A DNA stretch of 64,000 nt from Odontesthes bonariensis. Lineage: Eukaryota; Chordata; Actinopteri; Atheriniformes; Atherinopsidae. Below are positions 47,831-58,907 of this stretch, piece after piece (within the stretch, counting starts at the first letter, position 1; each line of letters begins with the position of its first letter). The stretch is from positions 16,671,209 through 16,735,208 of the forward strand of contig NC_134510.1 of the NCBI RefSeq assembly GCF_027942865.1, written 5' to 3'. A program made the position numbers and the translations under genes. Below the pieces are notes generated by a model. That model ran no database searches, had not been told where the DNA came from, and was given only the letters and a program-made list of their open reading frames with translations.

Positions 47831-49154
47831 CTGAAGAAAAGAAGAAAAACAGTTCAATCCTTTATGCTTGTTTCTTTGTCTAACAAGGCCTTGCTGACTA
47901 AGAACTGGTCACAAGAATTCTATCCTTGAGGTTGCTCGGGCTTCTCTGCAACACGCGCCTGTCTCAGCATCACCAGTGCATTGTAAACGCCTCCTTATTC
48001 TCAATTTAATTATTTATTTTTAAATAGCTGGACATAGTGAGCACATAGCTCACACAGAGAGAAAGACAAGACTTCCTCTGCCATCACCAGGAGCTTCCAC
48101 CTTTCCATGCCAATGCTGCCCATCCCACTGAGGCCAGGACTCGATAGAAAGCGAGAAATAGAGGACAACATGCAGCGAGTAAGCATTTCGCTTCCACCAG
48201 CACACCATATGGTCATGACTGTTGGGGCAATGTGATCCTTTGGTGTACTGGTCAGCTGTAGCACAAACACTGCGAGAACACTGCATCATCTTATCAGTAC
48301 AATATGTACTGCACACAACGATAATCCAATTCTGATCACTGGAAACTCTTGCTCTGGTGGTGCTGTATGCCTCCTTGTTACCGGACTGAGAGGCTCCAGA
48401 TGAAGCACTGACCTTACTGTTCAGCGAGGCTCTCTGGCAATGCAATGATTGTATTATACATTTGTACGATGAAAACGCATTTCACAAGATGAATATTTAT
48501 GTCCCAGGTGGCAGCATCTATGAACATCAACCAGTCTGTAGCTTCTTCTGCTCATTTTTTATCAGCCGGGAGAATACTGGCTAAGAGAGGCTCGGAAATA
48601 TGTTCCGATAGACCAAAAATGAGGACGTGGGAGGGATTTGCGGATGCCAGGAATGCTCATATAAACACCATCCAGGCTATTTTGCTCCCGAATGGGAATG
48701 ACAGCATGCTGAAATGTATGGAAACATTTCTAAGATGTGTCTGATTAAATATCACCTGTTACGATGAAAATGCCACTCAGCTGTATTTGTCATGCTTCTA
48801 TTGTCGACATCATACAATTCCTGTTGTGTTCCATTTTAACAACTGATTGCATCTTTCGACTTGGTACCAAAGAGAGAAAAATGCTCCCAAAAACACTTAA
48901 ACTGCACATAATAAATACCCAGGTCTCCACAGGCTAGAAAACATGACAAAGAAAAACATGATATTACCCAAAATGTCCACTCTTAAAACTGTAAAATGAG
49001 ATAAGAGTAGGACATATTGACCTTATTTACATAGATTTTGTTACATGAAGTCAAAATAAATGAGTCACTCTTATTGTTTATGAACATACAGACAGTTCTT
49101 AGACAGAATGTCATCTCTATACTATCATTTAGGTTCATATACTTACATAAGACG

Positions 49155-50200
49155 GTGCAACCTCAATTCCAAAAAAGTTGTGACTGTATGAAATTAAAAC
49201 AGAATACAAATCTTACAAACATTCACATGTTCAGAGAGAGACCTTTTGTCATTTCATGAAAGATATTAGCCCATTTGGAATTTAATTTCCAGCCACACAT
49301 CTCAAAGTTGGGACAGGGGGTTAAAAAAGGCTGGAAAACTAACGGGTACTAAAAACTAAAACTAATCTGCTGGAGGAACATATTGTATCTCCAGTTTTTT
49401 CTCTGAACTTCTGCCCATTTTTACTTTTGGGAGACTCTGCTTCTCTAAGGTGCTCCTTCTATAACCAGGTGTGTTTCTGACCTGTTGCCAAATAACCTAG
49501 AGAGGCAGAGTCCTCTTATAAGTAAAGATGGGCAGAAGTTCAGCAAATCAAAAAAAGAAAAAACTGTCAACAAATAATTTCAGAATAACTTTCTTCAACT
49601 GTGGAAAATGTTGAATATTTCCTCATCTACAGCCCATAATATCAGAAAATGACTCAGAGAATCTTGAGTTTATCCATGTGCAAAGTACATAGTTGAGAAT
49701 CAATAATGGATGGCAGTGATCTTCAGGCCCCTCAGGCAGCGCCTGACATTAAGAACATGCCTGATTCTGTCGTGTGAATTACTGCAGGGCTCAGGAACAC
49801 TTCATGAAATCAATGTTTGGGAACACGGCTCACTTTGCCATCAACAGATGCATAGAAGCCATATGTGAACGTTATTCGGAAACATCTCTTGGCCAAAGCT
49901 CATTGAAAAAGGACTGAGGCAACCCAGGACTGTTGAGCAGCCAGGATCCCATATCGGACAAGAACGGTACAATATTCCTCTTCCACAGGTCTAGCAACTG
50001 GTCTCATCAGTTCCAAGATGGTGGATGTGCGTTGCTGCCATGAAATATTCAAGATGACCTGGTATTTTTTGATGGAATAGAAAAATGTCTCACTTTCAAC
50101 TTTTAACATCACTTCTATGTTTTATTTTAAATACAATTTGGAACGGTGACATTTGCAAATCATTGCACTCTGTTTTTTATTTGACATTTTCCAAGCTCAC
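49155..50200. mobile_element. Non-autonomous DNA transposon-like element
   Basis: The left edge, CAATTCCAAAAAAGTTGTGAC followed by AAAACAGAATACAAATC, matches in inverted form the right edge AAATCATTGCACTCTGTTTTT. This is the end structure of a very common fish repeat whose consensus I remember as starting CCCCAATTCCAAAAAAGTTGGGAC. The interior is non-coding and diverged; the right tip looks truncated. The superfamily is not settled. Confidence 0.6.
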
Positions 50201-50284
50201 AATTTAAGATAAATAACATATAATGTAGACAGTGTAGCCTGTGGAACAAGTTAACGGCTCTGTGCGTGAAGTTTGTGTCATGCG

Positions 50285-50334
50285 AGGACCGCACGCACGC
50301 ATTCACGCACGCATTCACGCACGCAAGCACGCAA
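50285..50334. repeat. Short minisatellite (ACGCACGC-ATTC units)
   Basis: Tandem 12-bp-like units of CACGCACGCATT and variants over about 50 bp, in the ankib1 5' UTR intron. Confidence 0.85.
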
Positions 50335-51022
50335 ACACAGGAGAAAACAGTCCAACTTTGAATAGCGCTTATGTACACCGTCAACTGAGTAGAGTTGGAT
50401 AGTAAAATCTCGTGGTAAAATATGTACTCCTCGATATAGTTACTGTGTAAATGCATGACTGATTAACCAATCTGACAATAGTTAACGACACTCCCCCTTG
50501 ACAGTACCAACCCACTTCTGGGAACAGTTGTCTAAATAGATAGCCTAAACAATAGAAAGAAAGAAGTCACCGTTTGTCTGCGTAGGTGCCCCTTGCCACT
50601 GAATTCCTTCGTGCAGGCCTTTCCCCGTGTCATGTAATGTTTACCATTCTTGCTAGCTCATACCTACGGACGGCAGTGTGTTGTGATACGATAATGAACA
50701 GTCCTCGGAAACGCTTTGTTATATTACTGGTTAATAAAGACACTCACCGGCCACTGACCGCAGATAATGTTAGCTGCAAACCACTCTTGTGTTTTTGTCA
50801 GAGCTAGTGACAATGGCAAAAAAAAACAAAACAATTTGCTTGCTAGCAAAGTGTTATTCAAAAACAAAAAAAAACATCATGACGCCAACATCTGCGTTGA
50901 CTAACGTCAGTGCATGCGCTAGCGGCTGAGCTAGCAGGCTAATCGAACGGCTAGCCAACTTAAAGCTAACTAGAACAGTTGATAAACTCAGTAAACAATG
51001 AGTAACAAGTATCGCGACTTAC

Positions 51023-51110
51023 ACAAACGGTACATCTCGCTTTAGTGGAATTTGTTCCGTCGCTTGACTGTCAGTCGCAGCGCGAGAACAGAGGTATATC
51101 TCTTAATGTG
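51023..51110 (-). promoter_or_regulatory. ankib1: Non-coding first exon and promoter region of ankib1
   Basis: In the - strand sense, a GC/CpG-rich stretch (TCTCGCGCTGCGACTGACAG) runs into a perfect donor, GTAAGTCGCG, at 51022-51017. It is 3.2 kb upstream of the coding exon that starts with an acceptor. No TATA box is evident, as usual for housekeeping-type CpG promoters. The transcription start is not fixed. Confidence 0.55.
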
Positions 51111-51900
51111 TGGCAATCCTTCTCTATAAATACTGAGCTGTGAGCAGTAATATTACCCCTGACAACTCTCTGTTGGCTCTGCTGGCTGTTAGTCGGGTTG
51201 CCAGGTTTCAGTACAACCCCCCAAACAGGCGGAGAGTGATTGATTTATTTAGAACATGGCCATTGATGTCGTCAATTCCTTTGCATCACGTTTCGCTTGT
51301 TTTGTGTCTCTTGCTGGGATAAATGATATATACTCAGTTAGTTTCTGGTAGGACGCTTGAGTAGGCTAATCAGTGCATGTGGCTAAAGCACAGGGTACAA
51401 TAAGTCAATAACATGTATATTCTTCTCTAACATTCTGCACTCGACTAGCAGTGGCCGATTAAGCAATTTGTGTAAATTCACGAGAGTTCCATCCCATAAG
51501 ATCTGCATATGTGGTGCTTTATGAGAAAACATTAAGCCTATCGTCACAATTTTTGTCCCGTGGACATGCTCTTCTTACGTCTCACTGGGCTTAATGCTTT
51601 TTATGCGTACCCACGTAATAAAATAGAGATTGTACTCTGTAGTGGGACCCCCCAGCCCCCCTCATAACAAACAAGGCAAATGATTTAAGTTTAAGTTACT
51701 GCTACTGCAATAACACAATTAGGCCACTAGAGTGCGATCATGTCCACGGAAAATAATCCTCCTCCTGTGTGTGACCTGGTATCATGCAACCCCTTCAGAT
51801 TTATTCATTCACACAAAAATATACATTAGCCGGTCGTACGTAAATGTCTGCGTTGTTTGACAGTCATAAAACTGTATTAGTTTACTTTGAATAACAACTG
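51111..51900. other. Intergenic DNA between ankib1 promoter and eomes 3' end
   Basis: About 800 bp with no recognisable gene or mobile element. It must contain the upstream part of the ankib1 promoter and the eomes transcription end. Confidence 0.6.
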
Positions 51901-51929
51901 AGATACCCAGTATCAGTACACATATGCTT

Positions 51930-51935
51930 TTTATT
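51930..51935 (-). terminator. Probable poly(A) signal of eomes
   Basis: AATAAA on the - strand, about 500 nt after the stop, followed by a GT-rich stretch (TATGTGTACTG) in transcript direction. A second AATAAA at 52403-52408 is only ~30 nt after the stop and could give a very short 3' UTR. Confidence 0.5.
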
Positions 51936-52438
51936 ATCAAATATCTGAACTATGCAGTGAAGTTACATAGAGCAAAATATCCTCACATTTAATGAGTGCA
52001 CGCATTTCATAAGAACAGGCCTTCAATAAATAATCTGTAAACACATAATCTCACTGGAAAGGTAGCCACATAAATGTATGCAACAATAAAACATGTCACA
52101 CTCTTTAAAAAAAGAGAGAACACTTCAAACAAATGCTTTGTCACAAAATCCAAATACATTTACTCAAATAAGGCATTTAGAGAATGAAAACAGACGACCG
52201 AGACAAAATAAGCCTACATCTCAAGATGGTAATGCTTATCGTGTCATCTCTTGAATTTTAATGTGATTATTATTTTTCTTGTCATTGATATTTCCCTTTT
52301 TTTTTCTTCCCAAAAAGAAGAATAAAGATTTGTTACTGCTAAAAAGGAATTGAATGGCTCTTATGTAATAAAAAAAAAAAACGACAACAACAAATAGTAC
52401 ATTTTATTCATAAGGCTGTATTTTTAAGAGGCAAAACC

Positions 52439-55400
52439 TCAAGGGTTTGTGTAAAAGGAATAATAAGCTGCCATGCTTTTGGATTGAGGGGCCTCTTTGC
52501 TGCAGGAGCTGTTGGTGGCAGCAGAGGCTAAATCCTCACACTTTGTGGGTGAGTCCTCTGTGCTCGGACCATTGAGAGACAAACGCCTTCGCTTGCAGGC
52601 CATGGAATACGAATCAGCCTTGTCTGGAGAGAGAGCTGATGGCTGGCCCTCTGTCCAGGAGCTGATCAGAGCTTCACTGCCGTTCACCTCCTCCTCTATC
52701 TGTGGTTTAACTTTGTCCGAGTCTTCTGGGAAGCCAGCGGAAGGGCTGGGCCTGGGGGACCACGGCAGGCTGGGAGTGACTTTTCTTTGGTATGCTGCTC
52801 TGGAGCCCCACCCTGCAGACATTGTTGTGAAAGGAGAGTCTGGGTAGTAGCTGAGAGCATGAGAGGTTTGCATGGACAGCGATTTGATACCGTAAGGGAG
52901 AAGGGAGCTTGAATACTCCCCCTCGTAAGGTGTCAGGTCCAGCTTGTTGCCTGCACTTGTGCCGTTTGCCCCTTGCTGCATGGAGGTGACAAACCATCTC
53001 TGTGATGTCGCATCCTCTGTCTGAGGTGAGAGGAGGCTGTTCGTCTGTGGCACTGCTCTCTCGCAGTTGTAGAAGCGATTCTGGGGGAGGTTGTTGACAA
53101 ACTGGTCCTGGAAGAGGGGCTGCATTGTGTAGCGGGTGCCGGGGACAATCTGATGCGCACGGGGAGAGTCGTTTGGAGACGGCGTGAGGCGGTCATTATC
53201 TGGAGCTGTGTACATTCTAAAGGAAAAATGAAAAACAATAGTAGTCAGTGCGAGGTCAAGGTAAAGCAGTGTATAGGAAAGGTTTGTCCAAAATGAGTTG
53301 GCAGATGCTCAGTGTGACCTATCCTTCCTGTGATGTGAAAATATTTAGGGTGTTGCCATGTGGTGTAAAGTACTCACGAATCATAATTGTCTCGGAATCC
53401 TTTGGCAAAGGGGTTGTGATCAATTTTCAGCTGTGTAATCTAAAGAAAAAATAGGTGAGTGTAAGATTTGCACGTCAAACACACAGAACAGAACAGGATT
53501 AGTATAAGAAAGTGTCTGCAAATATAATCTAAATCTAAAGGTGTATACAAACATGTTTAATGACCACACCATTGTATACCGCTATATGTAAGTGCCTCTG
53601 TTACTCTTGTATACACATCAATAAAAAAAATATATATATATATATATATAAAAAGAAAGTTCTATCTATGGGCAGCCCAGAGCTAAAAGAAGAATGTCAC
53701 TGCAAGGGCGTGTGTTTGTCACTCTTACATCGGTGTTCTGGTAGGCAGTGACCGCTATGAACTGGGTCTCTGGGAAAGTGAAGCACTGCGTCTTCACGTC
53801 ACTGCTGATGTCCTCTACGCCATCCTCCGTCACCTCCACGATGTGCAGCCGCGGCTGGTACTTGTGCAGTGATTGCAGAACAATCATCTACGTTTAAACA
53901 TGAGAAATGAGCACGTGTCGCGTTAATACTACAGAAACGTGCGCCAGGTCATCTCAAATTTTCTGCATTAGACGAATTTACGCAGAAAGGGATTTTAATT
54001 TCAATTTTTTTAGATAGTTTTTTTTTTAACGAGAAGTTTAAGCATCTTTCAGTTTGAACTCGCTGGGGTTTTGGTTTGCGATAGTTGCTACTGTTCAAAT
54101 CAAAGCGTCACTTTCTACGTCAGTGCACCCGAGAGCTTGCAAACTAGTTTCCAACAGGAAACACAAACAAACAAAAACAATAATTCGGAGTTCAAGAGGC
54201 CCTTTTGATATGAGTATAAATGAGGTAAAATCTTTTTTTTGTGTGTGTGTATGAAGGCCATGTACATATTTAAAAAACCAATTACAAATCACTTTAAAAA
54301 CAACCAAATCATTTTATCATTCTACGCGTAACAATAGTTATGCTTGTGCTTTTTATTCATTTATTTAGTTTTTAATCTCAGTACCTGGGACGTGTTGTGA
54401 TTGGTTCCTTTGTTGTTGGTGAGTTTGAGTTTGCTGAAGGAGATTTCTTGCCTCATCCAGTGGGCCCCTGTGTTCGGGGACTCTGGGTGGATGTAAACTT
54501 TGTTCCCTGAAATGCAGAATTTTAAAACATCAAACAAAAATAGTAAACCAAAAAACACAGTGCACAGACTTGACTGATATATATATATATTTTTTTTTAA
54601 TGGTTTCAATTGCATCGCTGCAGCATTTTTCAAAAGCGAAGCGAAGAGATGTGTCTAAAAGTTAGTTCAGCGGTTTTGTTGAACCTTCTCTTTTTAACAC
54701 AGGGAGCAAATGTTGCGTCCCGTTGAACGTGGAACAAATTGAGGCGTTAAAAGTGTTCTGGTTTCAGTACCTTGGCTGCTGTTGTCCGCCTTCCCACAAG
54801 TGACCCATTTGCCACCCTGGAATCTCCAGTGGTTTGGATCCGCCAGCACCACCTCCACAAACACGTTATAATGTGCGGCCATGCTCAGACCAGCGATGTT
54901 AAAGCTGAGGAAAGGAAACATGCGCCTGCGAACGCACAAGAAAAGCAATAAGCAAACAGAACTCTGAGGCAACTTTTGGCTGCACGTGTCCGATGAAAAT
55001 GAAAAAGAAATTTGTGTTTCATTGCAAACTGCCCCTGCATGCCGCCTCACCTGCCCTGCTTGGTGATGATCATCTCGGTCTGGTACCGGTGGAACTTGAG
55101 CCACAGAGGTCGGTTGCAGAGGTACACCTGGGCCCTCATCCCCGAGCCGGCGCTAGGCAGTGCCATGTTGCTGAGAGCGGGCCCCGAGCCGGCGTAGGGA
55201 GTGTAGATGCAGCCAGGACTCTGTCCGAGCTGGTAGGACGGGCTGAAGTGGCTGCGCCCGCTGGCTGGAGGGGGAAATCCCGCGGGAGGCAACACGGAGC
55301 CCAAGTGGAGGGATGAAGAGTACCTGCCGCCGCCGGGCGTGGTGTACACCGTCCCACCGGGGGTATACGGGATAAAGGAGCAGGGATTCGCTGCTTCTGG

Positions 55401-55574
55401 GCTTTGCTTAGAGATGGTGGGTGGGATGTAGTAGCGTTCGGCGCCCATCCCGTGCTCTGCGTACCTGATTCCAGCTGTCGACTCATCTCCATCAGCGGCT
55501 GGAGACTTTCGCCTTTCTTCCGCCGCGTCTTTCGCAGAGGAGTATGTGCTGCTTTCTCCTTCACCCCCGAGCAT
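52439..55574 (-). CDS. eomes: Eomesodermin (T-box transcription factor, Tbr2), 6 coding exons
   Basis: Coding exons, in transcript order: 55574-55051, 54925-54771, 54506-54385, 53887-53729, 53439-53378, 53216-52439. They join into 1800 nt, 599 aa, with GT-AG borders. The T-box runs from about 149 ([20 protein letters not shown]) to 341 ([11 protein letters not shown]). The carboxy terminus contains [16 protein letters not shown], a [18 protein letters not shown] block, KRRRLS and the terminal YYSFYTNP, which separate Eomes from Tbr1 and Tbx21. Eomes directs mesendoderm formation, cortical neurogenesis and cytotoxic lymphocyte programmes. The start is fixed by an in-frame TGA nine bases upstream. 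The region before the T-box is ~150 aa, much shorter than in human EOMES, which suggests the eomesb-type teleost duplicate. Confidence 0.95.
53378..54925 (-). CDS. eomes: eomes exons 2-5: core of the T-box DNA-binding domain
   Basis: These exons carry [99 protein letters not shown] and [15 protein letters not shown], the canonical T-box blocks in order. All DNA-contact motifs appear intact. The exon boundaries match those typical of the Tbr1/Eomes/Tbx21 subfamily as I remember it. Confidence 0.95.
53625..53650. repeat. (TA)n microsatellite
   Basis: A short TA-dinucleotide tract in eomes intron 4, about 80 bp after exon 4. Confidence 0.9.
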
Positions 55575-55705
55575 GACTGCTTTTCACGCCTTCCGTCGGT
55601 CTCTTTTACAAGGGACGGTTGCCTCCTTTGATCCCACTTAACTGGCCTTCTGAGGTGTGTTCCTCCACCCCAGGAGTCTTTCCCAAGCCTCCACCGGACT
55701 ATGGG
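55575..55705 (-). other. eomes: 5' UTR part of the first coding exon of eomes
   Basis: In the - strand sense an acceptor-like GTTTCTATTAACAG precedes 55705. The 131 nt to the ATG contain an in-frame TGA and no competing long frame. This supports a non-coding upstream exon. Confidence 0.5.
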
Positions 55706-56985
55706 CTGTTAATAGAAACATATGATGTGGTTAAAGACAGATTTCCTCCGGGTTGAGACAATCAGTCAGTCACTTTAAAGGTCCACCAGTCTACAAACGT
55801 GCATTTGTTAAGGGCCAACTTTGAAATGAATAAAAAAAGTCTTCTCAAGTTTGAAAAAATCACCTCACAGCAAAAAAAAAGATTCCTCTTTTCAAGAGAA
55901 GTTAATTTCCCTTTCTTTCTGTTCTTAAACCCTGAGCAGGGAGGCATTATACGCAATGCAAGGCAGCTATGTCTGATCTTTTTAAAATATTATTTCAGTT
56001 TCACAATAGGAGCTAAAGCCAGCAATATGATTAGGTTGAACTGCTCTGGGGTAGTCGTGGTTGATTTATGAACCAATAAGTGTAAGTGAACTGTTTAGTT
56101 ATAAGAACAGATAAAGCATCTCAGATGATGGGGTGAACTATGCAGCAAATTTTGATTGATATTGGAGGGAGTCCCTTCGAGGTATACCAGCCAGTTTCTT
56201 GTAAATCATGTGACAAACCCGAAGTGGGATGCACAGATTTTTGGGGGGTAGCGGTAAAACTATGAGTAAAAACTCGCCCACGATTCTTGAAATCCGTGGC
56301 AAGTTCGGTTTCAAAAGCAAAGCGCAAATTTAGAGATCTCAATTTGTTTCGATAAAAACAAATACTGGCACATTGGCTCTTTGTATTTTGCACATGAATT
56401 GTATGACATAAAATATATTTTGCTTAGATAGGCTATATATTTTTAATGTTTTTTAAAAATATAACCAATTTATTTGATTTAAAAAAGAAAAAAAAGAAAA
56501 AATACAATTGCGAGCAAATGCATATTCTCTCTTAGAAATAGATTATTCTGTAGATATTCAGCGGGTAATGAAATTGAATTCGTTCAATTCTGACGCGTTC
56601 TTGGGTCCCAGTGGGACATGAATAGGGGAAATGGCCAATTATTTTTCCGTTTGAAGAAACCAGTGACGCTTCTTGGATCAGACAGTCAGATGTGAGAAAA
56701 TGAAAGCAACTACATCTAAACAGCTGTGTGTGTGAGGGGAGAATAAGCTACAATTAAATATGTGTAGTTCTGATAAAACAAATGGATTGTCTGTGGACAC
56801 ATTTATTCCCCCTAATTCTTAAAGCGAAATCATCTGCTGACATTTTAGACAAATTTTAGACAATTTTTATACATGCACCACAATGCGCACTTGAAATGGT
56901 GTTTTGTGGGACTGTGAAATTATTTTTTTTTCATCTTTGCACATTGGTGAAAATATGTTTATATGTTAAGAACGCATAAACTTAC
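55706..56985 (-). other. Probable 5' UTR intron of eomes
   Basis: AT-rich, gene-free DNA bounded by a strong donor (GTAAGTTTATG at 56985) and the acceptor at 55706. If the non-coding exon is not real, this is proximal promoter DNA. No mobile element was recognised. Confidence 0.5.
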
Positions 56986-57230
56986 CAGGCGAGCGTTCCC
57001 CCTTGGCTCCGTTTGTAAATCAGGTTCAGGACGCATGAACTGTGAAGTAACTCTTAAACAACTTCAACGCGTGAAGCAGACCCCGGACCACAGAGTGGCA
57101 TCGTGCTTTGGCATAGAGGGAGCAGTAATATGGGCTTTTTTAGAAAAAAAAAAAAAAAGCCCGAGCCATGTGCGGGTGGGCCGATCAGAGGGTGAAGCCG
57201 CAGTCCCGCTTTTAGCGCTGCGCTCTTGTG
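56986..57230 (-). other. eomes: Probable non-coding first exon of eomes
   Basis: GC-rich compared with its flanks, it ends in the consensus donor CGCCTG then GTAAGT. It begins just downstream of a TATA-like box. The upstream limit is approximate. A very short upstream frame (ATGGCCACAAGAGCGCAG, then stop soon after) would be present if transcription starts above 57236. Confidence 0.5.
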
Positions 57231-57300
57231 GCCATGGCGCACAGAGAGCAGCTTTTTATCACATCCGATCAGCAGGGGAGGGGCAGGGGATCCTCAGCAC
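57225..57300 (-). promoter_or_regulatory. Candidate eomes core promoter with TATA-like box
   Basis: On the - strand GTGATAAAAAGC (57251-57262) lies about 25-30 bp above the presumed start, and GC-rich CCCCTGCCCCTCCCC (Sp1/KLF-like) is just upstream. A regulated TATA-type promoter would suit a developmental gene. Confidence 0.45.
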
Positions 57301-57530
57301 TGCTGCCGTTGAGTATGAGAGGGAGGCTGCGTCCTCATCCATCTTACCACCATAGTCACAGCCTCTGTGGGTTGTATGTATCACTCCCATCAGAGCTAGA
57401 GATTTTCTGCAGCGGTCAGAACTGCTCAGTATATGGTGACTTTGCTGTGTTATGATTGTTGTTCCCCAGTGGATTTCAAATGAAGGAGGAAAGTGGATTA
57501 GTCCACCAGGATTCCAGGTGTGAGCTGGCT

Positions 57531-57566
57531 TCAAGAGTCAAGAGTCAAGAGTCAAGAGTCAAGAGT
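57531..57566. repeat. Tandem repeat, five copies of a 7-mer (TCAAGAG)
   Basis: Five exact tandem units, about 270 bp upstream of the presumed eomes promoter. Confidence 0.95.
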
Positions 57567-58630
57567 GATGCCACTTGACTCAATCGACCCTGAAAATTCA
57601 TCCATTCAAAAGCTGGGAGACCTGGTAATTCAGCCAGTCCATTCATTACCCAGCGGCTAACAAAATGTTCAGGTTCTGTGTGTCACCCCTGTCAACCCTG
57701 TCACCCCACACTCACCCCTGTGAGCTTGAGAAATTGTTTTCTCGAACAGCTGCATGAGTGAAACTTGACTTGAAGCAAACTTTTACCACTGCTGTTTACA
57801 ACAACAGCAACAGCCTCTTGTGGTGAGTAAACCTTTGTATCAGTTATCAAACTCATCCCCTGTATCAGTTCGTGTTGGAGGAGGAATTATCCTTACATAG
57901 GTTAGAGGTGATTTCACCAAAAAAAAAAAGAAAGATAAGCAACAACTGAAACCTTCAAAATGATTCCCCGATGGTTTTCCCTTCCGCTAAAACTTAATAT
58001 TCATAAATGGGAATTCACATTTTTGTACAAACCAGAGTGTCTGTTGACTGTACTCTTTGGTTCATCAGCGATACCCAAGATTATCTTTAGTTAGTAAGAA
58101 AAGTACAAAGAATTCTCTGATCACTTTGGCTCCTATCAGCCTGTTCCTCCATGGCTGTTTTCCACTGCTTCGCTTCAAAGGAACCCAAACTCAGGCAGAG
58201 TTGGGCTGAATTGCTGTGTTAATGGCACACCTTTAAACAGCTTAAAGAACGGCTCTCCTCTCAACCCCAGACGATGCTCAGCTGCCACTGTTTACTCTGA
58301 GAAACGTTTCCATGATAAAGACAGTGAAAGGATTAGCAAAGCAGGTCACCACCTCTGAAATAAACACTGCACATCAAACAGCCCAAATGAAAACTATTTG
58401 AACAGCAAACAGTCTATAGCTAATACACTTCTGCTGATAGTGGTGATAAAGTGGACAAGTTGTTTGATTGTTTCAGGAACTCATGAATATATATAGAGTT
58501 AGAATTCGCAGGCCTTGCTGTGGGCATGGAGTTGCTGGGAGGAATTTCCCCTGCTTGCTTCCCAACTATCAAAGAAACTTAACTGTGGTGCTGCATGTAT
58601 CCTCTGAATTTATTTCACGGCTTGTATTGG

Positions 58631-58907
58631 GGGTAGCACCGTCACCAGAGCAAGAGGGTTCCTGGTTCAACTCCGGGCTGGGGCCTTTCTGTGTGGAGTT
58701 AGCATGTTCTCCCCGTGTATGCGTGGGTTCTCTCCTGGTACTCCGGCTTCCTCCCACTGCCCAAAACACACCCATCAGGTTAATTGATGACTTTAAATTG
58801 ACCCCAGGAGTGAGTGTGAGTGCGGATGGTGGTTTGTCTGGTTTGTCTCTGTGTGGCGCTGTGATTGATTGGTGACCTGTCCAGGGTGTACAAAATGGAT
58901 GGATGGT
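58631..58907 (+). mobile_element. Second tRNA-derived SINE copy, with 9-bp target duplication
   Basis: It has the same body as the copy at 28097 (GGTTCAACTCC, GGGGCCTTTCTGTGTGGAG, CTCCGGCTTCCTCCCACTG). It lacks part of the head and has an internal deletion in the 3' half. It ends in a GGATGGAT tail. TTGTATTGG flanks both sides (58622-58630 and 58908-58916). Confidence 0.8.

Larger units (their letters stand above)
47831..51022 (-). other. First (5' UTR) intron of ankib1
   Basis: A 3.2-kb intron between the coding start exon and the presumed non-coding first exon. It holds a ~1-kb DNA-transposon-like element and a small minisatellite, listed separately. No coding exon was recognised. Confidence 0.55.

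Noticed and set aside
55136..55564. 142-codon - strand frame overlapping eomes exon 1
   Set aside because: An out-of-frame shadow of the GC-rich eomes exon; the T-box-linked frame is the real one.
57531..57566. Regular short repeats, CRISPR-like at first glance
   Set aside because: Direct 7-bp tandem units with no spacers in a vertebrate genome; a simple minisatellite.
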